Source of the DNA: Chiridota heheva
Lineage: Eukaryota; Echinodermata; Holothuroidea; Apodida; Chiridotidae
Reading direction: 5' to 3'
NCBI GenBank assembly: GCA_020152595.1
Contig: JAIGNY010004516.1
Coordinates: forward strand, 247,501-311,500
Length of the DNA stretch: 64,000 nt
A program made the translations under genes and the position numbers. Of the stretch, positions 11,405-23,171 are shown piece by piece; position 1 is the stretch's first letter; the number at the start of each line of letters is the position of its first letter. Below the pieces are notes generated by a model. That model was not told the DNA's origin. It saw nothing but the letters and a program-made list of their open reading frames with translations, and ran no database searches.

Positions 11405-13548
11405 AGAAAAGATGTTGTGGTCACCCGCAAACTTCACATCATCGGCCATAGAGGCCATCTCTTCATCTTTATTCAAAACTTTCTCTCACCCAGGCACTTC
11501 CAAGTTCGTATTGGCCACACCCTCTCCAACCCGTACCCCCAAGAAGAGGGCATCCCCCAAGGCAGCATCCTCTCTCCCACTCTCTTCAACCTGAGCATCA
11601 ATGACATCACGGATAACCTTGGCCCCAACATCAAACGTACCTTCTACGTGGACGACTTCACCATCTTCTACTCCTCCCCCAGCTTTCCTATTGTTGAAAA
11701 TAGGCTCCAAATCAGCCTCAACCAGCTGTAAGTCTGGAGCAACAATAACGGTTTTAAATTCTCCAAAGACAAGACAGTCTAGTCTGCATGCACTTTTGTC
11801 ATTTCAACAACCTCCACCCCAACCCGAACTTTGTGCTCAATGGCAATCGCATCCCTAAAGTTAAACACACAAAGTTCCTGGTTCTAACTCTAGACCCCAA
11901 GCTCACCTACAAGCAACACATCACCAACCTGAAACTAAAATGCAACAGCTCCCTCAACTTCCTCCGACTCCTCTCCAACACCACTTGGGGTGCGAACCGC
12001 TATGCTCTTCTTAAAATGTTCAGGCTCACCATTCGTGCCAAGCTTGACTACGGCAATATTGTCTACTGTGTTGCTCACAACTCACACCTCAACCACATCA
12101 ACACCATCCAAAATGAAGCCCTCAGGCTTCGTCTAGGTGCCTACAGGACCTCCCCAATCACCAGCCTTTATGTTGTAGCCAACGAACCCCCCTTTCTACT
12201 TAGATGTAGAAAGCTTAGCCTCTCCTATGCTTTTAGAATCCTCACCAACACCCAGAACCCTAGCTGTTTACAACCTCATAAGGTACCCAAATTTCTCCAC
12301 CGTCTTTGATAGGACTAAAACCCTATCCCCTCCCTTCAGCTTACGCATTAAATCAGACCTCTTCCATCTCGGCATCAACCCCGCCACTCTCGGCACCTTC
12401 TCCTGGCCCACTTTTCCTCCTTAGACCACCCCCCTCCCTTCTGTCCGCCTGGGCTTCTCCACTCATCACAAAACTCAAACCCACCCTAACCTCTTCATCA
12501 ATCTCCACAACCAAATCAAAGACCAACTCTCAAATTACACCTCCATCTATACTGATGGCTCCAAGGAAGGCAACAAGACAGCTTCTGCTGCCGTCATCCA
12601 AGACATCACCCTCAGTAGCAGACTTCCCGACTACTCATCCATCTTTTCAGCCGAGGCTAAGGCCATTCTTCTCGCCCTCAACTTTATTGAGTACTCTCCG
12701 CTCAGCCACTTTGCCATTTTCTCCGATTCAAAGGCTGTTCTTACTTCTTTACTCTATCTTAAATGGGATAATCTCACATGCCACCTAGCTCCTACTCCGG
12801 AAACTCTCTTCTCCCACCCTCTGCAGGAAAAGTATTCTTTTCTTCTGGATACCCAGCCATGTTGGCATCCCAGGCAATGACAGGGCTGATGCAGCCGCTA
12901 AGCTTGCTTTCAACCTCCTTCCTACCTCTTTTCCCAAAACCCTCTCTGACATCAAACCGCTTATCGCTTCCCTTGTTCGTGACCGCTGGCAAACTGCATG
13001 GAACTCCCAAATTGATAACAAACTCCATGTCATCCAGCCCACAATTCCGATCAAATCTACCATCAACAACCTCTCTCGTATCGACAATATTCATATTACC
13101 CGTCTTAGAATTGGTCACACCCACCTCACTCACTCCCACCTCCTTATTGGCTCCCCCCAATCCCTCTGCAACAATTGCCATTGCACCCTCACAATCCATC
13201 ACGTTCTCCTTGCTTGCCCCCTGTACAACCTTCCTAGAGCTTCCCTCGCTCCCCGCAACTCAATTGCTAAGTTCTTCTAGAAAAATCCTCCGGATAAAAT
13301 TATCTCCTTCCTTTATCATGCCTCCCTCTACAACCCTATTTAATTCTCCTCTTCCACCCCTCTCTTCTTTGTTTTTGTTTCAACCATGCACCTCCCCTCT
13401 CGATCACAGCTTTATGACCTTTTTTTCTTGAATTTTTCTCATTCTCCCCGTTTCCTTTCCTTCCTACCTCTAGAATGATCTGACCTCTCAGGCACAATTT
13501 GACCTTCGTTGTTGTGGTGCCGTTAAGTCCTCATCAAACAAACAAACA
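11405..13548 (+). pseudogene. I-like non-LTR retrotransposon, RT + RNase H, decayed
   Basis: RT blocks are seen at 11417-11731: EEGIPQGSILSPTLFNLSIN, then FYVDDFTIF holding the catalytic Asp pair. The thumb/linker region is at 11788-12309 (FLVLTLDPKLTYKQHI; AKLDYGNIVY). RNase H spans about 12541-12900 with all four acidic sites recognisable: YTDGSKEGN, SAEAKAILLAL, FSDSKAVL and GNDRAD. A C-terminal segment at 12960-13220 reads RLRIGHTHLTHSHLLIG, then CNNC, with later His and Cys as in these families. The frame shifts several times, so it is not functional. It ends in a GGCAC/GGTGCC hairpin (13491-13521) and an AAAC-type tail at 13537-13548. The endonuclease and the first part of RT are missing (5' truncation). 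Confidence 0.83.
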
Positions 13549-14060
13549 TCTTGGCCATTCTTTTCTCACACACTCCTATCTTTTATCAGGCTTTCCCAGA
13601 CCTTTCTGCCTCATCTGCAAAACTGAACTTTTGATAAATCATACCTGCATACGTCTTGGCCATTCTTTTCTCACACACTCTTATCTTTTATCAAGCTCCC
13701 CCTAAACCTTTCTGCCTCATCTGCAATACTGAACTCTTGATAAATCATACCCGCATACGTCTTGGACATTCTTTTCTCACACACTCCTATCTTTTATCTA
13801 GCTCCCCCTAAACCTTTCTGCCTCATCTGCAATACTGAACTTTTGATAATTCATACCTGCATACATCTTGGCCATTCTTTTCTCACACACTCCCTATCTT
13901 TTATCAGGCTCTCCCAGACCTTTCTGCCTCATCTGCAATACTGAACTGTTGATAAATCATACCTGCATTTCTTTGGCCATTCTTTTCTCACACATTCCAA
14001 TCTTTTATCAGGCTCCCCCAAACCTTCCTGCCTCGTCTGCAACACTCACTTTTGATCAAT
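13549..14060 (+). repeat. 5 x about 106-bp tandem array of retrotransposon C-terminus
   Basis: Units start at about 13549, 13654, 13761, 13868 and 13974. Each unit translates as LGHSFLTHSYLLSG, then PRPFCLIC, then LLINHTCI, with a frame change between some units because 106 is not a multiple of three. This is the same module as the C-terminal segment of the neighbouring I-like element (RIGHT.LTH..LL with C..C and a following His). The array is therefore a retrotransposon coding end copied five times, not an independent satellite. It is continuous with the 3' tail at 14060-14395. Confidence 0.85.
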
Positions 14061-14395
14061 CATATCCTCTTAACCTGCTCCTTATAATCCAATTTTAGAT
14101 CTGCTCTCATCCCCTTCATATCTATCTCGGATCTCTTGAAGAAAAATCCCTCCTCAGACATCTTTAGCTTCTTCCTTAAAAGCAAGTTATTTCTGATTTG
14201 TACTAATTTTCTCATTTTACCTCCTCCCCTTACTATTTCTTCCTTCTTCTCTCAACCTTCCCTATTTCTCTAGCAAAATTTATTTTCTTTACCCTCTTTT
14301 TAATCTATGGCTTTGATTTTTTAATACCCTCTTGGCACATATGACTCTTGACTGTCACAGTGCTGTTAAACCTTAATAAACAGCATCAACAACTA
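14061..14395 (+). mobile_element. 3' tail of a second I-like non-LTR copy
   Basis: C/T-rich sequence like the 3' untranslated part of the preceding copy leads to ACCCTCTTGGCACATATGAC (from about 14326), an imperfect GGCAC/GTGCT hairpin, then GTTAAACC and A-rich sequence. Together with the 5-copy array it forms a 5'-truncated second insertion directly downstream of the first. Confidence 0.65.
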
Positions 14396-14562
14396 GTCTG
14401 CTTAGACTTTTATACTCTTTCAAGTAATATATAAATTATCCAGAGACCTCTCAATAATAATTTATTTTGTAATCTAGTTATGTCTCTTCTGTAATCGTTG
14501 TAGACTTTCATACATTTACAGATACCATAGCAGAAAATCTTAACACCTTTCGTTTGAAAGTT

Positions 14563-14715
14563 TTACTTGTGACTTGACTTGACTTGAAGAATTGCGACTT
14601 GTGGCTTGCCTTGACTTGTTGAGAAATGACTTGTAACTTGATTGACTTGTTACTTTTACTTGACTTGCCAACTAGTGACTTGTGACTTGACTTGAATTAC
14701 AAAAATATGACTTGG
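14563..14715. repeat. ACTTG-type simple tandem repeat
   Basis: Repeated gacttgacttg and tgacttgtgacttgact motifs with interruptions. Confidence 0.8.
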
Positions 14716-15054
14716 TTACAACTCTGCTACTATCCACTTGAAATATATACAGTACCTGCTTGAACTCTTATCACCAAATTAATACTTTCAAGGGCTAGAG
14801 ATAACAACAGATATTCACATCAAGTTTAATACTCGTCAATGGTCACGTATGACCTACTGTACTATTTAACTCTGATCCATTTTATATCTCCCCATGGAGA
14901 TATGCACAATATGCTTTATGTAATAAGGCTAGGCTATATAAAATCCAGTCGCCTGAGGGTAGCTGCATACTCTCATAAACAACTGGATGAGAAGTCTTGT
15001 AGTATAGACTTTTTCAAATCTGAATAGGCAATTCTGGGAAAACTAGTTTAAATA

Positions 15055-15245
15055 ATGTCACATGGCCCAGATTCACATGTCCCTAATGAACCAATCGTAT
15101 ACTGGGGGAATCTTATTGACCAATCAAATACTGAGGGAATCTTGGCCATCTGCACAATTCACGCACTGTATGGGACCAAGAGCATGAAAAAGTGTTTTTA
15201 AGTGCATGCATCGTATGTGCGTTATACATGAAGGTAATACGAATG
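15055..15245. repeat. Dispersed repeat Y, copy 1
   Basis: tcacatggcccagattcaca, ggggaatcttattgaccaat, gcacaattcacgcactgtat, gggaccaagagcatgaaaaa and gttatacatgaaggtaatac recur at 63755-63960. Confidence 0.8.
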
Positions 15246-15490
15246 CTCATTGCTGCTTACAATTTTTTTTTGAACATGTACCTGGTTGGTTGGGAAACAA
15301 AGGTAAAATTTCCCAGCAATTGAATAGTCGAAGTACTGATGAAATCACGTTTGGCTAAACTCAGTTTCAAAATAAGTATATAGATAAAATATGTAATTGA
15401 AAATAAGATGTAAGACTATAAATAAAGTGATATAATAATGATGATAATAATACAGATTTGTAATGTGCACATAGTTTTCATTAGTTAATA

Positions 15491-15685
15491 CTGTCCCAGC
15501 TGAAAATTCCAGTTCAACTGGGTTGAACTAGTTTTTTCAACTAGGTTTATATGGAAATTGGAACAACTGGGTTGAACTAGGTTATGTACTTTGCCCTATT
15601 TGAACCCAGTTCAAACCCAGTTCAAGCTCAGTTCAACCTTGTTAAAAACTTCAAATGGGTTGAACTGGAATTAACAGCAGGGGTA
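15491..15685. mobile_element. Short foldback element, GGGTTGAACT motif
   Basis: Left end cagctgaaaattccagttca and right end tgaactggaattaacagcag are inverted copies. The interior repeats gggttgaact in one orientation and agttcaaccc/agttcaaacc in the other. About 190 bp, AT-neutral, no coding capacity. Confidence 0.72.
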
Positions 15686-16045
15686 TGTTCGATGCAGGGT
15701 TAAAAAAAATGTGGAGCATATGGAAAGAGAAAACCTGCGGAAATTCCAGGCAGGATCTAAATTTAGGTAAGAGCACATTATATTTTTCATATGAAGTTTA
15801 ACTTCTCATTGGTGAGTTTAGAAAGTTTTCTTAAGGCCATGCTTAAAACATTTGTTTGATATAACCCTACATACCTTTAATAAAATACCTACCCAACAAA
15901 ATACCTACCCACTCAAACAATGCTTTCCTTTGGTCTTACATGTAAATGTTTATTCATTTTTTGTGAATTTGAATAGTATGGAGAAAATAGTTTATTTAAG
16001 TAGGTACAAATTTTGCCTACCTACTGTACCAACCCAACTACATAA

Positions 16046-16325
16046 GAGGTGCTGTGGCTCAGTGGTGAAGGAGTCACGCTCGTATTCAATTGGTACCAAG
16101 TTCGATTCCCGTCGTGAGCGCTGCATTGTGTCCTTGAACGAGACATTCTACTTGCTTCAGTTCACTAAGCTGTAAAATGAGTACCAGCACTGCTGGGGAC
16201 TTAATCTGCGATGGACTGGCATTCCGTCCAGGGGGAGTCATGTACTCTCATCGCTTGCACTATGGAAACTGGGGATAAGCACTGGCTCTATGAGCCTAAT
16301 GGCTTCGATGGATTTAGTTTTTTTA
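16046..16325 (+). mobile_element. tRNA-derived SINE, best copy
   Basis: Pol III box A-like tggctcagtggt lies at 16055-16066 and box B-like agttcgattcc at 16099-16109, about 44 bp apart as in a tRNA. The tRNA-unrelated body follows (gcattgtgtccttgaacgag; gagtaccagcactgctgggg; gatggactggcattccgtcc) and the tail actggggataagcactggct to cgatggatttag. Five copies in the window, on both strands, share this order. Confidence 0.88.
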
Positions 16326-18894
16326 ACCAACCAACTGCTTTGAGTATAAATGTGTGTTACAGCAAACAAACAATATTTTTAGAATGGCCTAACCTTTTTG
16401 CTCTTACAAAATAACCATATCGGTGTGTATATATATATAAGTATTAGGAATTGTAACTCTGATGTAGTCAATATAAAGTCACTCGTAGTATACCTTTTTC
16501 CATTAAATAATTAATTAATAATGGGATCATTAAGAATTTTCAGACACCCATATTTTTCTGTATGAAAGTAAAAGAAAAGGAAATAATTCATTTGGGGGCC
16601 AGGCATAAAGGTGGTATGATGGATATTGTGGAATCGTTTTTTGCTTCGCTTCTGCAAGGGTGCTGTAAATTAGTAAATTAATGTCGTAAAGCTTCATGTA
16701 TTGTTTGAATTTAAAATGTCTTCATTATTGATGCAGAGTCCAGGTGTTTTTTATGGTAAATTTGTGACTCAGACATACCGTCAAGGAAAAGATAATGTTT
16801 TTCTAACTCTTTGATTTGTTATACTTTTGGATGCTTAAAGGGACAGTCAATTTGCAGTGAGACCTTTTTTGGGAAGTTTATGTGACACTAAAGAATTTGA
16901 AATTAACTGTGATGGGGCGTAGAAAATTAGGGTCCTAGAGACTTTACTAAAACCATGATTGAATTTGAAATAAACCAATGAAATATTGAAGATTCTTAGT
17001 GAAAAACAGAATGTTGAATTTGATTGGTACCCAGAGGAAGTGAGTTCCAATGAAGAAAATTTAAGCAACAAGAAAATTGGAAGCAATGTTGAGCATTATA
17101 ATTATTGTTGGACAAAATATTGCAGTCGTGTAGAGGGTATTTTCCTAGTTATTAAGATTAACAGGATGTTTAAAGTTTAATTTAAACTAATGTTAAGCTA
17201 ATGTAAAACTAAATGAATGTGTGGCTTAGGTATATTCATTTGTACACTGCTTATAATGTGTTAGTTGTATGCTGCTCATACACAGCCCTACCTCCTGACC
17301 TGTTAAGAATTTGTTGCCCGGGTTTCATAAAGGAATTTGATACCACTCTACGTAGGCTTTCTCCTCATCTGTCTAACCTTGCACCAGTGTGTGCGGTGAT
17401 CATCAGCGGTTATCACAACTGTATCATGGATTTGGGTCATATGTTATCTCCGTAATTACTGACTGCCTATACCGAAGTTCTGATTTAAAGGTTTCTGACA
17501 GTTAGTTGAACTATAAGTTCGACTACATAAGCTTTCATCGTGGTGTTTGCTGCAGGATGGTGAAGCCTATTTATGCAACTTTTCAAGTATGTGGTACATG
17601 CTGTCATGACTATAAAAAATGACTTGGTGTATATAAAGCTTAGAACTTGTTGAAGTATGTGATGGCTTGCTGGGCGGCGAGGGATTATTTTGATTTGTAA
17701 TTTGATTACCCAGAGGTAGGCGAGTCTTTTGATATATCTGGATTGTTTTGCAAGTCAGATATGTTTCGGTTTTGGGAAATTTGTTGTTAAGGAAAGCTAA
17801 AAAACAACTGTATGTCAGTCTTTACAAGATTGAAAAATTAGATCTTAAGTTATATTTCTGAAGTACTGTACCTTCAAAAAGTAATCAAATTTTATTCAGT
17901 GTCTTGACAGTATCTGAAAAACATGTGTGCTCCCTGCTCATATTACTTGTGTTCTAGATATTGAGGCAGTAGATTCTATTCCATGATATTAAGTATTTTT
18001 CTGTAGTGGCACTCAGGACATGACAGGACTAGTATCGTAAATGATCAATGCTCAAAATCTGCCATCTTTGAAACCCTTTACTTTACAAGTTAAAAATAAT
18101 TACAAACATTTGTAAATCAAAATTAAATGATTTGGATATTTTGTGAAGAATGTAAAATTTAATACTGCATGATTATTATTATAAAGTAGGTATATGAGGT
18201 AGTAAAAATCTTAAAAATACATAACAAATCTATTCAAAGTCCTATTTACAATTTTTGTTGAGCACTACCATTATAGAAAGAGGTAAGCAAAATGTGGCAG
18301 TATAAAGATTATTTCTAGCTAGTGAATTGACACAAAGAATCCTATTGTAGATGCTGCGGCTATTTTGCACTGTATAAGACCTGTGAACACTCTGAACTGT
18401 CGTGCGATAAATGCGTCAAAAGGGTTAATTCGTGATTATTGAAGTGAGTCCTCTGTTTGGACAACCACTGGCAGAAAATAGAACCCCTTCGAACTGGAAG
18501 GAAGTGGATTAAAGTTTAACCGCTGGAAGTATCTGAATAAAATGCATTTACTGTTTGTTTTAGGGAAACACGTTCTGTACATGTAGTTATGAAACCCAAA
18601 CCAGCACTATTTTGTAAAATGGCAATGGAAGGCGGGGCCAAAGAACATTTACCCAAAATGGCGATAATTCTGTCCGTTATAACAAGGAAGTTCAACAAGC
18701 TTACCCGTAGCCAGGAATTTGAATGGCGTTCATTTCCGCATGATCTGTTTTCGTATAAAAGTGCAAAAAATCTTCAAATTCTGGGTGCTTATTATTTTTT
18801 TAGATTTTAAAAGAGCACTTTCTCAACAAAGAGTGTTCAGGAATTTGAAAGGGGGTTTTGTTTTTCATATGAAAGGGCAAAAAATGCTGGGTGC
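16326..18894. other. No gene seen
   Basis: AT-rich. ttaaagggacagtc at 16835 looks like a TTAA-MITE end without a visible partner. 18715-18900 holds a short internal direct repeat (caggaatttgaa; gggtgcttattat). Confidence 0.4.
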
Positions 18895-19175
18895 TTATTA
18901 TATTTTAGCTCCACCCATTAATGAGTGAGGCATATCAAATCATACGTGAGCTCCCATATGTGTCTCTGTAATGGTTTGCTTTAAATACAGGTTTTAACAG
19001 TGTAGCTATTGAAATTCTGGCTCAAGTGAGAATTTTTATGCTTCGTATAGTTTGTATTTTGCTAATTGATAATCTATGTATTTTTGTAATTAAAGCTTCC
19101 GAAAGGTTTTAAGAAAGTATCAGATTTCATATGTAATGGCGCTAAAAATAGCTCTTATAGCTGTAGACATTATGC
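18895..19175. repeat. Dispersed repeat Z, copy 1
   Basis: ttttagctccacccattaat, atcaaatcatacgtgagctc, aattaaagcttccgaaaggt, gtaatggcgctaaaaatagc. The same order is seen at 49985-50290. Confidence 0.78.
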
Positions 19176-19910
19176 CATTCATGTACATACCGGAGGTCCT
19201 CATACAGTACATGTGTTTCCTATTAGCTAGCTTCATGTGAGTGTCTAGTCTGTTGTTAATCATGCATATTGCAGTGGCTAGATCTTACAAGCGAATCACA
19301 GTGTGTTTGACAAAAACCATTTTAAAATAAGAATTCAAATATTTTGATAAATATGTAAATTTTTGGATTGGGGTCATGACATTTACGTGATAATTGTGCG
19401 TGAGTTGTCATGTACACTTAACCGAGCCAACCTAGCCTTGCCGTCTTATATTCAGAACCAGTATCACGTACCTGTATTTGTAAAACTCATTCATTCTCAC
19501 GCTCTTAATCACCTGTTGCAGAATCAAACAGTATTGTTGCAGTGCATTGTTTCGAAGGATAATTCATTTTCTTAGAACGTTATAGAGTTGTAATTGTTTG
19601 TTTCTTGTTGAATTTCAATAATTATTGGTATCTCCATTTACCACGGATTTACACCTGTTATTGTCACTAGAGCTGTGACTGTTTAGCATGTACATACATG
19701 CTCGCAAATCCCTGCCATTGAAAATCAATATCATTTATGATTCAATCACAAACACATTCGGCTGACAATGTCAATGAATTTACAAACTTAAACCTGATTA
19801 GTATAATCTTTTTTAAATGCAAGAATCACAAATGTGCAGTAATCACCTATAAATGGGAATATTTTGTACTTTGATTTCGCCGAAATCTGGGTAACTTGTG
19901 AAATGAACCT

Positions 19911-20205
19911 TTTTGAAAATGCACTTGGATGGCAGAGTCAAAAGATGGGGAACCCAAAACGGCGATAATATCGCCAGGTGGTAGAGTAATGGTTAATTAA
20001 GGGCTGATTATTGAAGGGTCCGTTCTGCTTCAGTGACCCGCTGGGCTGCCCATGCTGCATATATTTTTGAGTTGGCAGACTTGTCGCGGGTTGATTAACT
20101 CTTACTCTACCAGCACTTTTTTGAAAATGCGCTCGAGTGGTGGAGTCAAAGATGGGGAACCCAAAATGGCGATAATATCGCCGTGTGGTAGAGTTAGGGT
20201 TAAAC
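19911..20205. repeat. Direct-repeat pair with an inverted-repeat insert
   Basis: tttttgaaaatgcacttgga, gatggggaacccaaaacggc and gataatatcgccaggtgg at 19911-19985 return as tttttgaaaatgcgctcgag, gatggggaacccaaaatggc, gataatatcgccgtgtgg at 20121-20200. The block between carries inverted ends (ggtggtagagtaatggttaa and ttaactcttactctaccagc). Confidence 0.7.
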
Positions 20206-20424
20206 TTTTATCTCTGGAGTAATTTAAATCATCATTACTGATTTTCATATTAAATTTTTATAGATTACTGCAGAATTGAGATATTACCATTAGTACATTG
20301 AAATAGTGCATGTGGAATATATCAGGAGACTTCATTGGTATAGTGTTGAGCTGGAAAAAATCTACGGTTCCAGTGGTTATAACTGCGGGAAAATTGAGAA
20401 TTCACGGCAAGAAAAAAATCATAA

Positions 20425-20625
20425 AAAAAAACAGATTTCTTAAGTAAACAACAGTATATGTGGTAAATATGTGCTCTAAAAATGTCCCCCATGTAATTGT
20501 GCAACTGAAAAGTACATTAAATTGCAAAAGGGGATATTTTCACTACATTAATATTATTTCTGTCGCAATTTTTTGTGGGAAGATTTTCGACACCTTTATT
20601 CAGAAGTGTGGGAAATTTTATACTT
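20425..20625. repeat. Dispersed repeat X, copy 2
   Basis: gtatatgtggtaaatatgtg, ctctaaaaatgtccccc, acattaatattatttctgtc, caattttttgtgggaagatt and cacctttattcagaagtgtg as in copy 1. Confidence 0.8.
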
Positions 20626-21199
20626 TGATTTGCCACGATGAAAGTTACAGGTAGGAAGTAAAAACATGGTATTTTAAATTTTTTGAAAAATACATTAAAA
20701 TTAGTTTTAAATACTCTATGTTTTGCTCTATTTAATACATGTACTTGTACAGTACATGTACCATGCATGAATCCATGTTTGGTCCTGCACAAATGTGATA
20801 AATTGTGTCCCACATTTGAGCCTCTATCGCTTCTCTTGTAGTGTGTAACTTTCATTCGTGGTGTGGTGAAGGAGGTACCACTTTAAACCTCCTTGGTGTG
20901 ATGTGGTATTCATTACTGTAGGTACCAAATGTTATCCCAAATAATATCCTCCTGGTACCACATACCAGGAAAGTGCTAAAGTGGCACATACCAAATACTT
21001 ATCAGAAAGTTTGTTTGTTGCCATTGGGTAAGCTGCACATGAAGATATAAGCAGATGTTGTTGATTGCCTCTAGCAGCACTCCATGCATATCTCACAACA
21101 CAGAAATATGAATGTTTCCTAAAGGGATGCTCCCATGCTCAATGATGGAGGACAATGACAGAAAGAAGTAGGGGAAAGACCTTTACTGGTATTCTATTC

Positions 21200-22930
21200 T
21201 TACAAGGATTTAAAAGCTATTGAAAGATTTGTGTACAGACGTGTGTACAAACATCAGACAACTTTTAACAGGTCAATTGTTACATCACACAATCACATTC
21301 CTGAAATTCTTTGTTTAAAAAAAAAAAAAAAAAAAAAAAAAAGGACATTTTTTAAAATTATTGGATACATATGATCAGATGGAAAAACTTGTTTATATAG
21401 AGTATATGTTATCCTCCATGTTACCTTTCCTACCTATCCTCCAGGTACCTGGTGGCACATAGGGCCTCCACCGAGCTTCATCCTTCCCTGTCTGTTGCTG
21501 TATACTCCCATGTTTGTGATCAATAAAACATTGTTTTTAATCAAGAGATAATTAAAGGTTATAGAACCTAAAATTGTAATTGAAGCGCCTTCATGGCTTC
21601 AAAGAATTAGTCTTGCTGCACCAGTCACTGTTGATACACTTGTGGAATTACTCTATACATGTTTCTTTCTTTAGCTTCTATCATATGGAGTGCATATGTA
21701 GATCATATCACGCTGAGCACATGATTAAGAAAGGGTAACAAGGTTTGATGTGCCCTAGTATAGTATACTAGGTTAATAGATATACAGAAGATGAGTAACA
21801 TGAGTTGGTAATGGCAAGATTCTTAGTCATCTTACTTTGTTGCACATAGGAATACAGGTAACAAATTGTCGTGGGGGGGGGGGGACTATTTTCTCTGAGG
21901 AAGAATTCTTCTTACAGTGCAATAAAATATTGGACAAAACTGTTGGAACAGTTCAGTGTCACAAAGAGCTAAAGATTTAGTGCTGTGATTCTTGATTATT
22001 TACAATTTTTAGCTCCAAAAATTGTGAAAACAGTGTTACATTCATGTTTTCTGTGCCATATGGTGCTAGATTGTATTCCTACAGTAGGTACTCTAGTTAA
22101 AACCTCAGAGAGAATTTTGTGCAAATGGCTGGTAGCAGGCCAATTGTCACATCACATTACATTCCCATAAATCTGTATTCTATTTAAACAATTCTACCAT
22201 TTAAAAAAATTATCTGGTGCATCAAAAGATGGAGAAAACTTGCTAATACAAAGAACATCTGATACTCTTTGTAAATAATCCATAAAAACCTGTTTCTAAT
22301 CATTCAGTTACAGGCAATTAATATGTCTTGAGTTATAAAATAAGCCACACTTACCATAGCAACGCAGTAACTAGGTGGGGCAAACAAACCTCAAATCCTC
22401 AATCTTGCATTACCAATTAATGCATTGACATGTAGATGTTCGCAAGTCTTGCCGCAAGTTTTGATCAATTTATGGCACTTCTCCGGATCTTTAGAGTTTT
22501 AGCAAAAGATTTACAAAAAGCGGGCCCACCTTATAAGTGCAATTTTTGTTCACCATTTTGTCGTCACTCAGTCTGTGTGTGCAGAAATTTGTTTTGTACA
22601 GTAAATTGCATCAACTACATGAGCGCGCGCCGCTAGCTAGTTGTACTGTACCAGTACTGCATAGGATGTTTGCCCCACTTAGTTAAGCAGATTTGTTGCT
22701 AGGCAAATTCATGCGGTGATTGGTTGAAAAAGTTGTCAATCATCTAACTCAGACAGGTTAAGGTTAGTTCATTTCCAAAGAAATTAAGATCTAGAAATAG
22801 TTACTGAAGTGCCTTTATGACATCACATTATTAGATTAGAACTCCTACACCAGTCACTTTTCACCAATAGGTTTCTTTCTCCTCTATCGGATGGAATGCA
22901 TGTAAGACCACCAGCAATTATTCCTTTAAA
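21200..22930. repeat. Old segmental duplication, two diverged units
   Basis: Landmarks at 21274-21700 (aattgttacatcacac; gatggaaaaacttg; agcgccttcatgg; ccagtcactg; gtttctttct with atggagtgcatatg) reappear at 22142-22910 (aattgtcacatcacat; gatggagaaaacttg; agtgcctttatg; ccagtcactt; gtttctttct with atggaatgcatg). Alignment is patchy. An A run lies at 21317-21342 and a G run at 21873-21886. No exon seen. Confidence 0.5.
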
Positions 22931-23006
22931 TATTTTATGAGTATTTTTAGATATATAGAAAAGTTTCTGAATTTGTCAAAATCAATTTACATTTTGTTTT
23001 TTGCAG

Positions 23007-23171
23007 ATTCTACTGGAAGCTTGAGTGGGAGTGAAGAGGAGGGGGAGGAATCGGACGAGGAGGAGGCATCTGAATCAACATCTGAGAAAGTAACCAAGAA
23101 AGAAATGGCAGAGAAGCCCAAAGTGAAGCCCACGGCAGATGAGAAGCCAGAGAAGCCATTGGTAGACAAAT
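23007..23171 (+). CDS. Probable internal exon, acidic then Lys/Pro-rich linker
   Basis: A 165-bp open segment lies between a strong acceptor (T-rich tract ending ttttttgcag at 23006) and a strong donor (t|gtaagt at 23172). It is phase 1 at both ends, so it codes for about 55 residues and can be skipped without a frame change. The peptide begins DSTGSLSGSEEEGEESDEEE, continues through a Ser/Thr patch, and ends in alternating Lys/Pro/Glu (KPKVKP, EKPEKP). It has no folded-domain motif and looks like a disordered linker of the type found between Ig domains in large muscle or cytoskeletal proteins. Codons are richer in G than the surroundings. Seen: the splice sites, the open frame and the composition. 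Inferred: that it is an exon at all, and that it belongs to the Ig gene downstream. It cannot splice directly to the 57151 exon because the phases differ. Confidence 0.55.

Noticed and set aside
13499-14098. Small proteins with repeated LGHSFLTHSYLL
   Set aside because: They are tandem copies of a retrotransposon C-terminal segment in changing frames, without a proper start or gene context.
16835-16848. TTAAAGGGACAGTC, a typical MITE-like terminus
   Set aside because: No inverted partner was found within about 1 kb, so no element can be delimited.
17213-17455. 80-codon open frame
   Set aside because: No domain, no splice-site support, and composition like the surrounding intergenic sequence.
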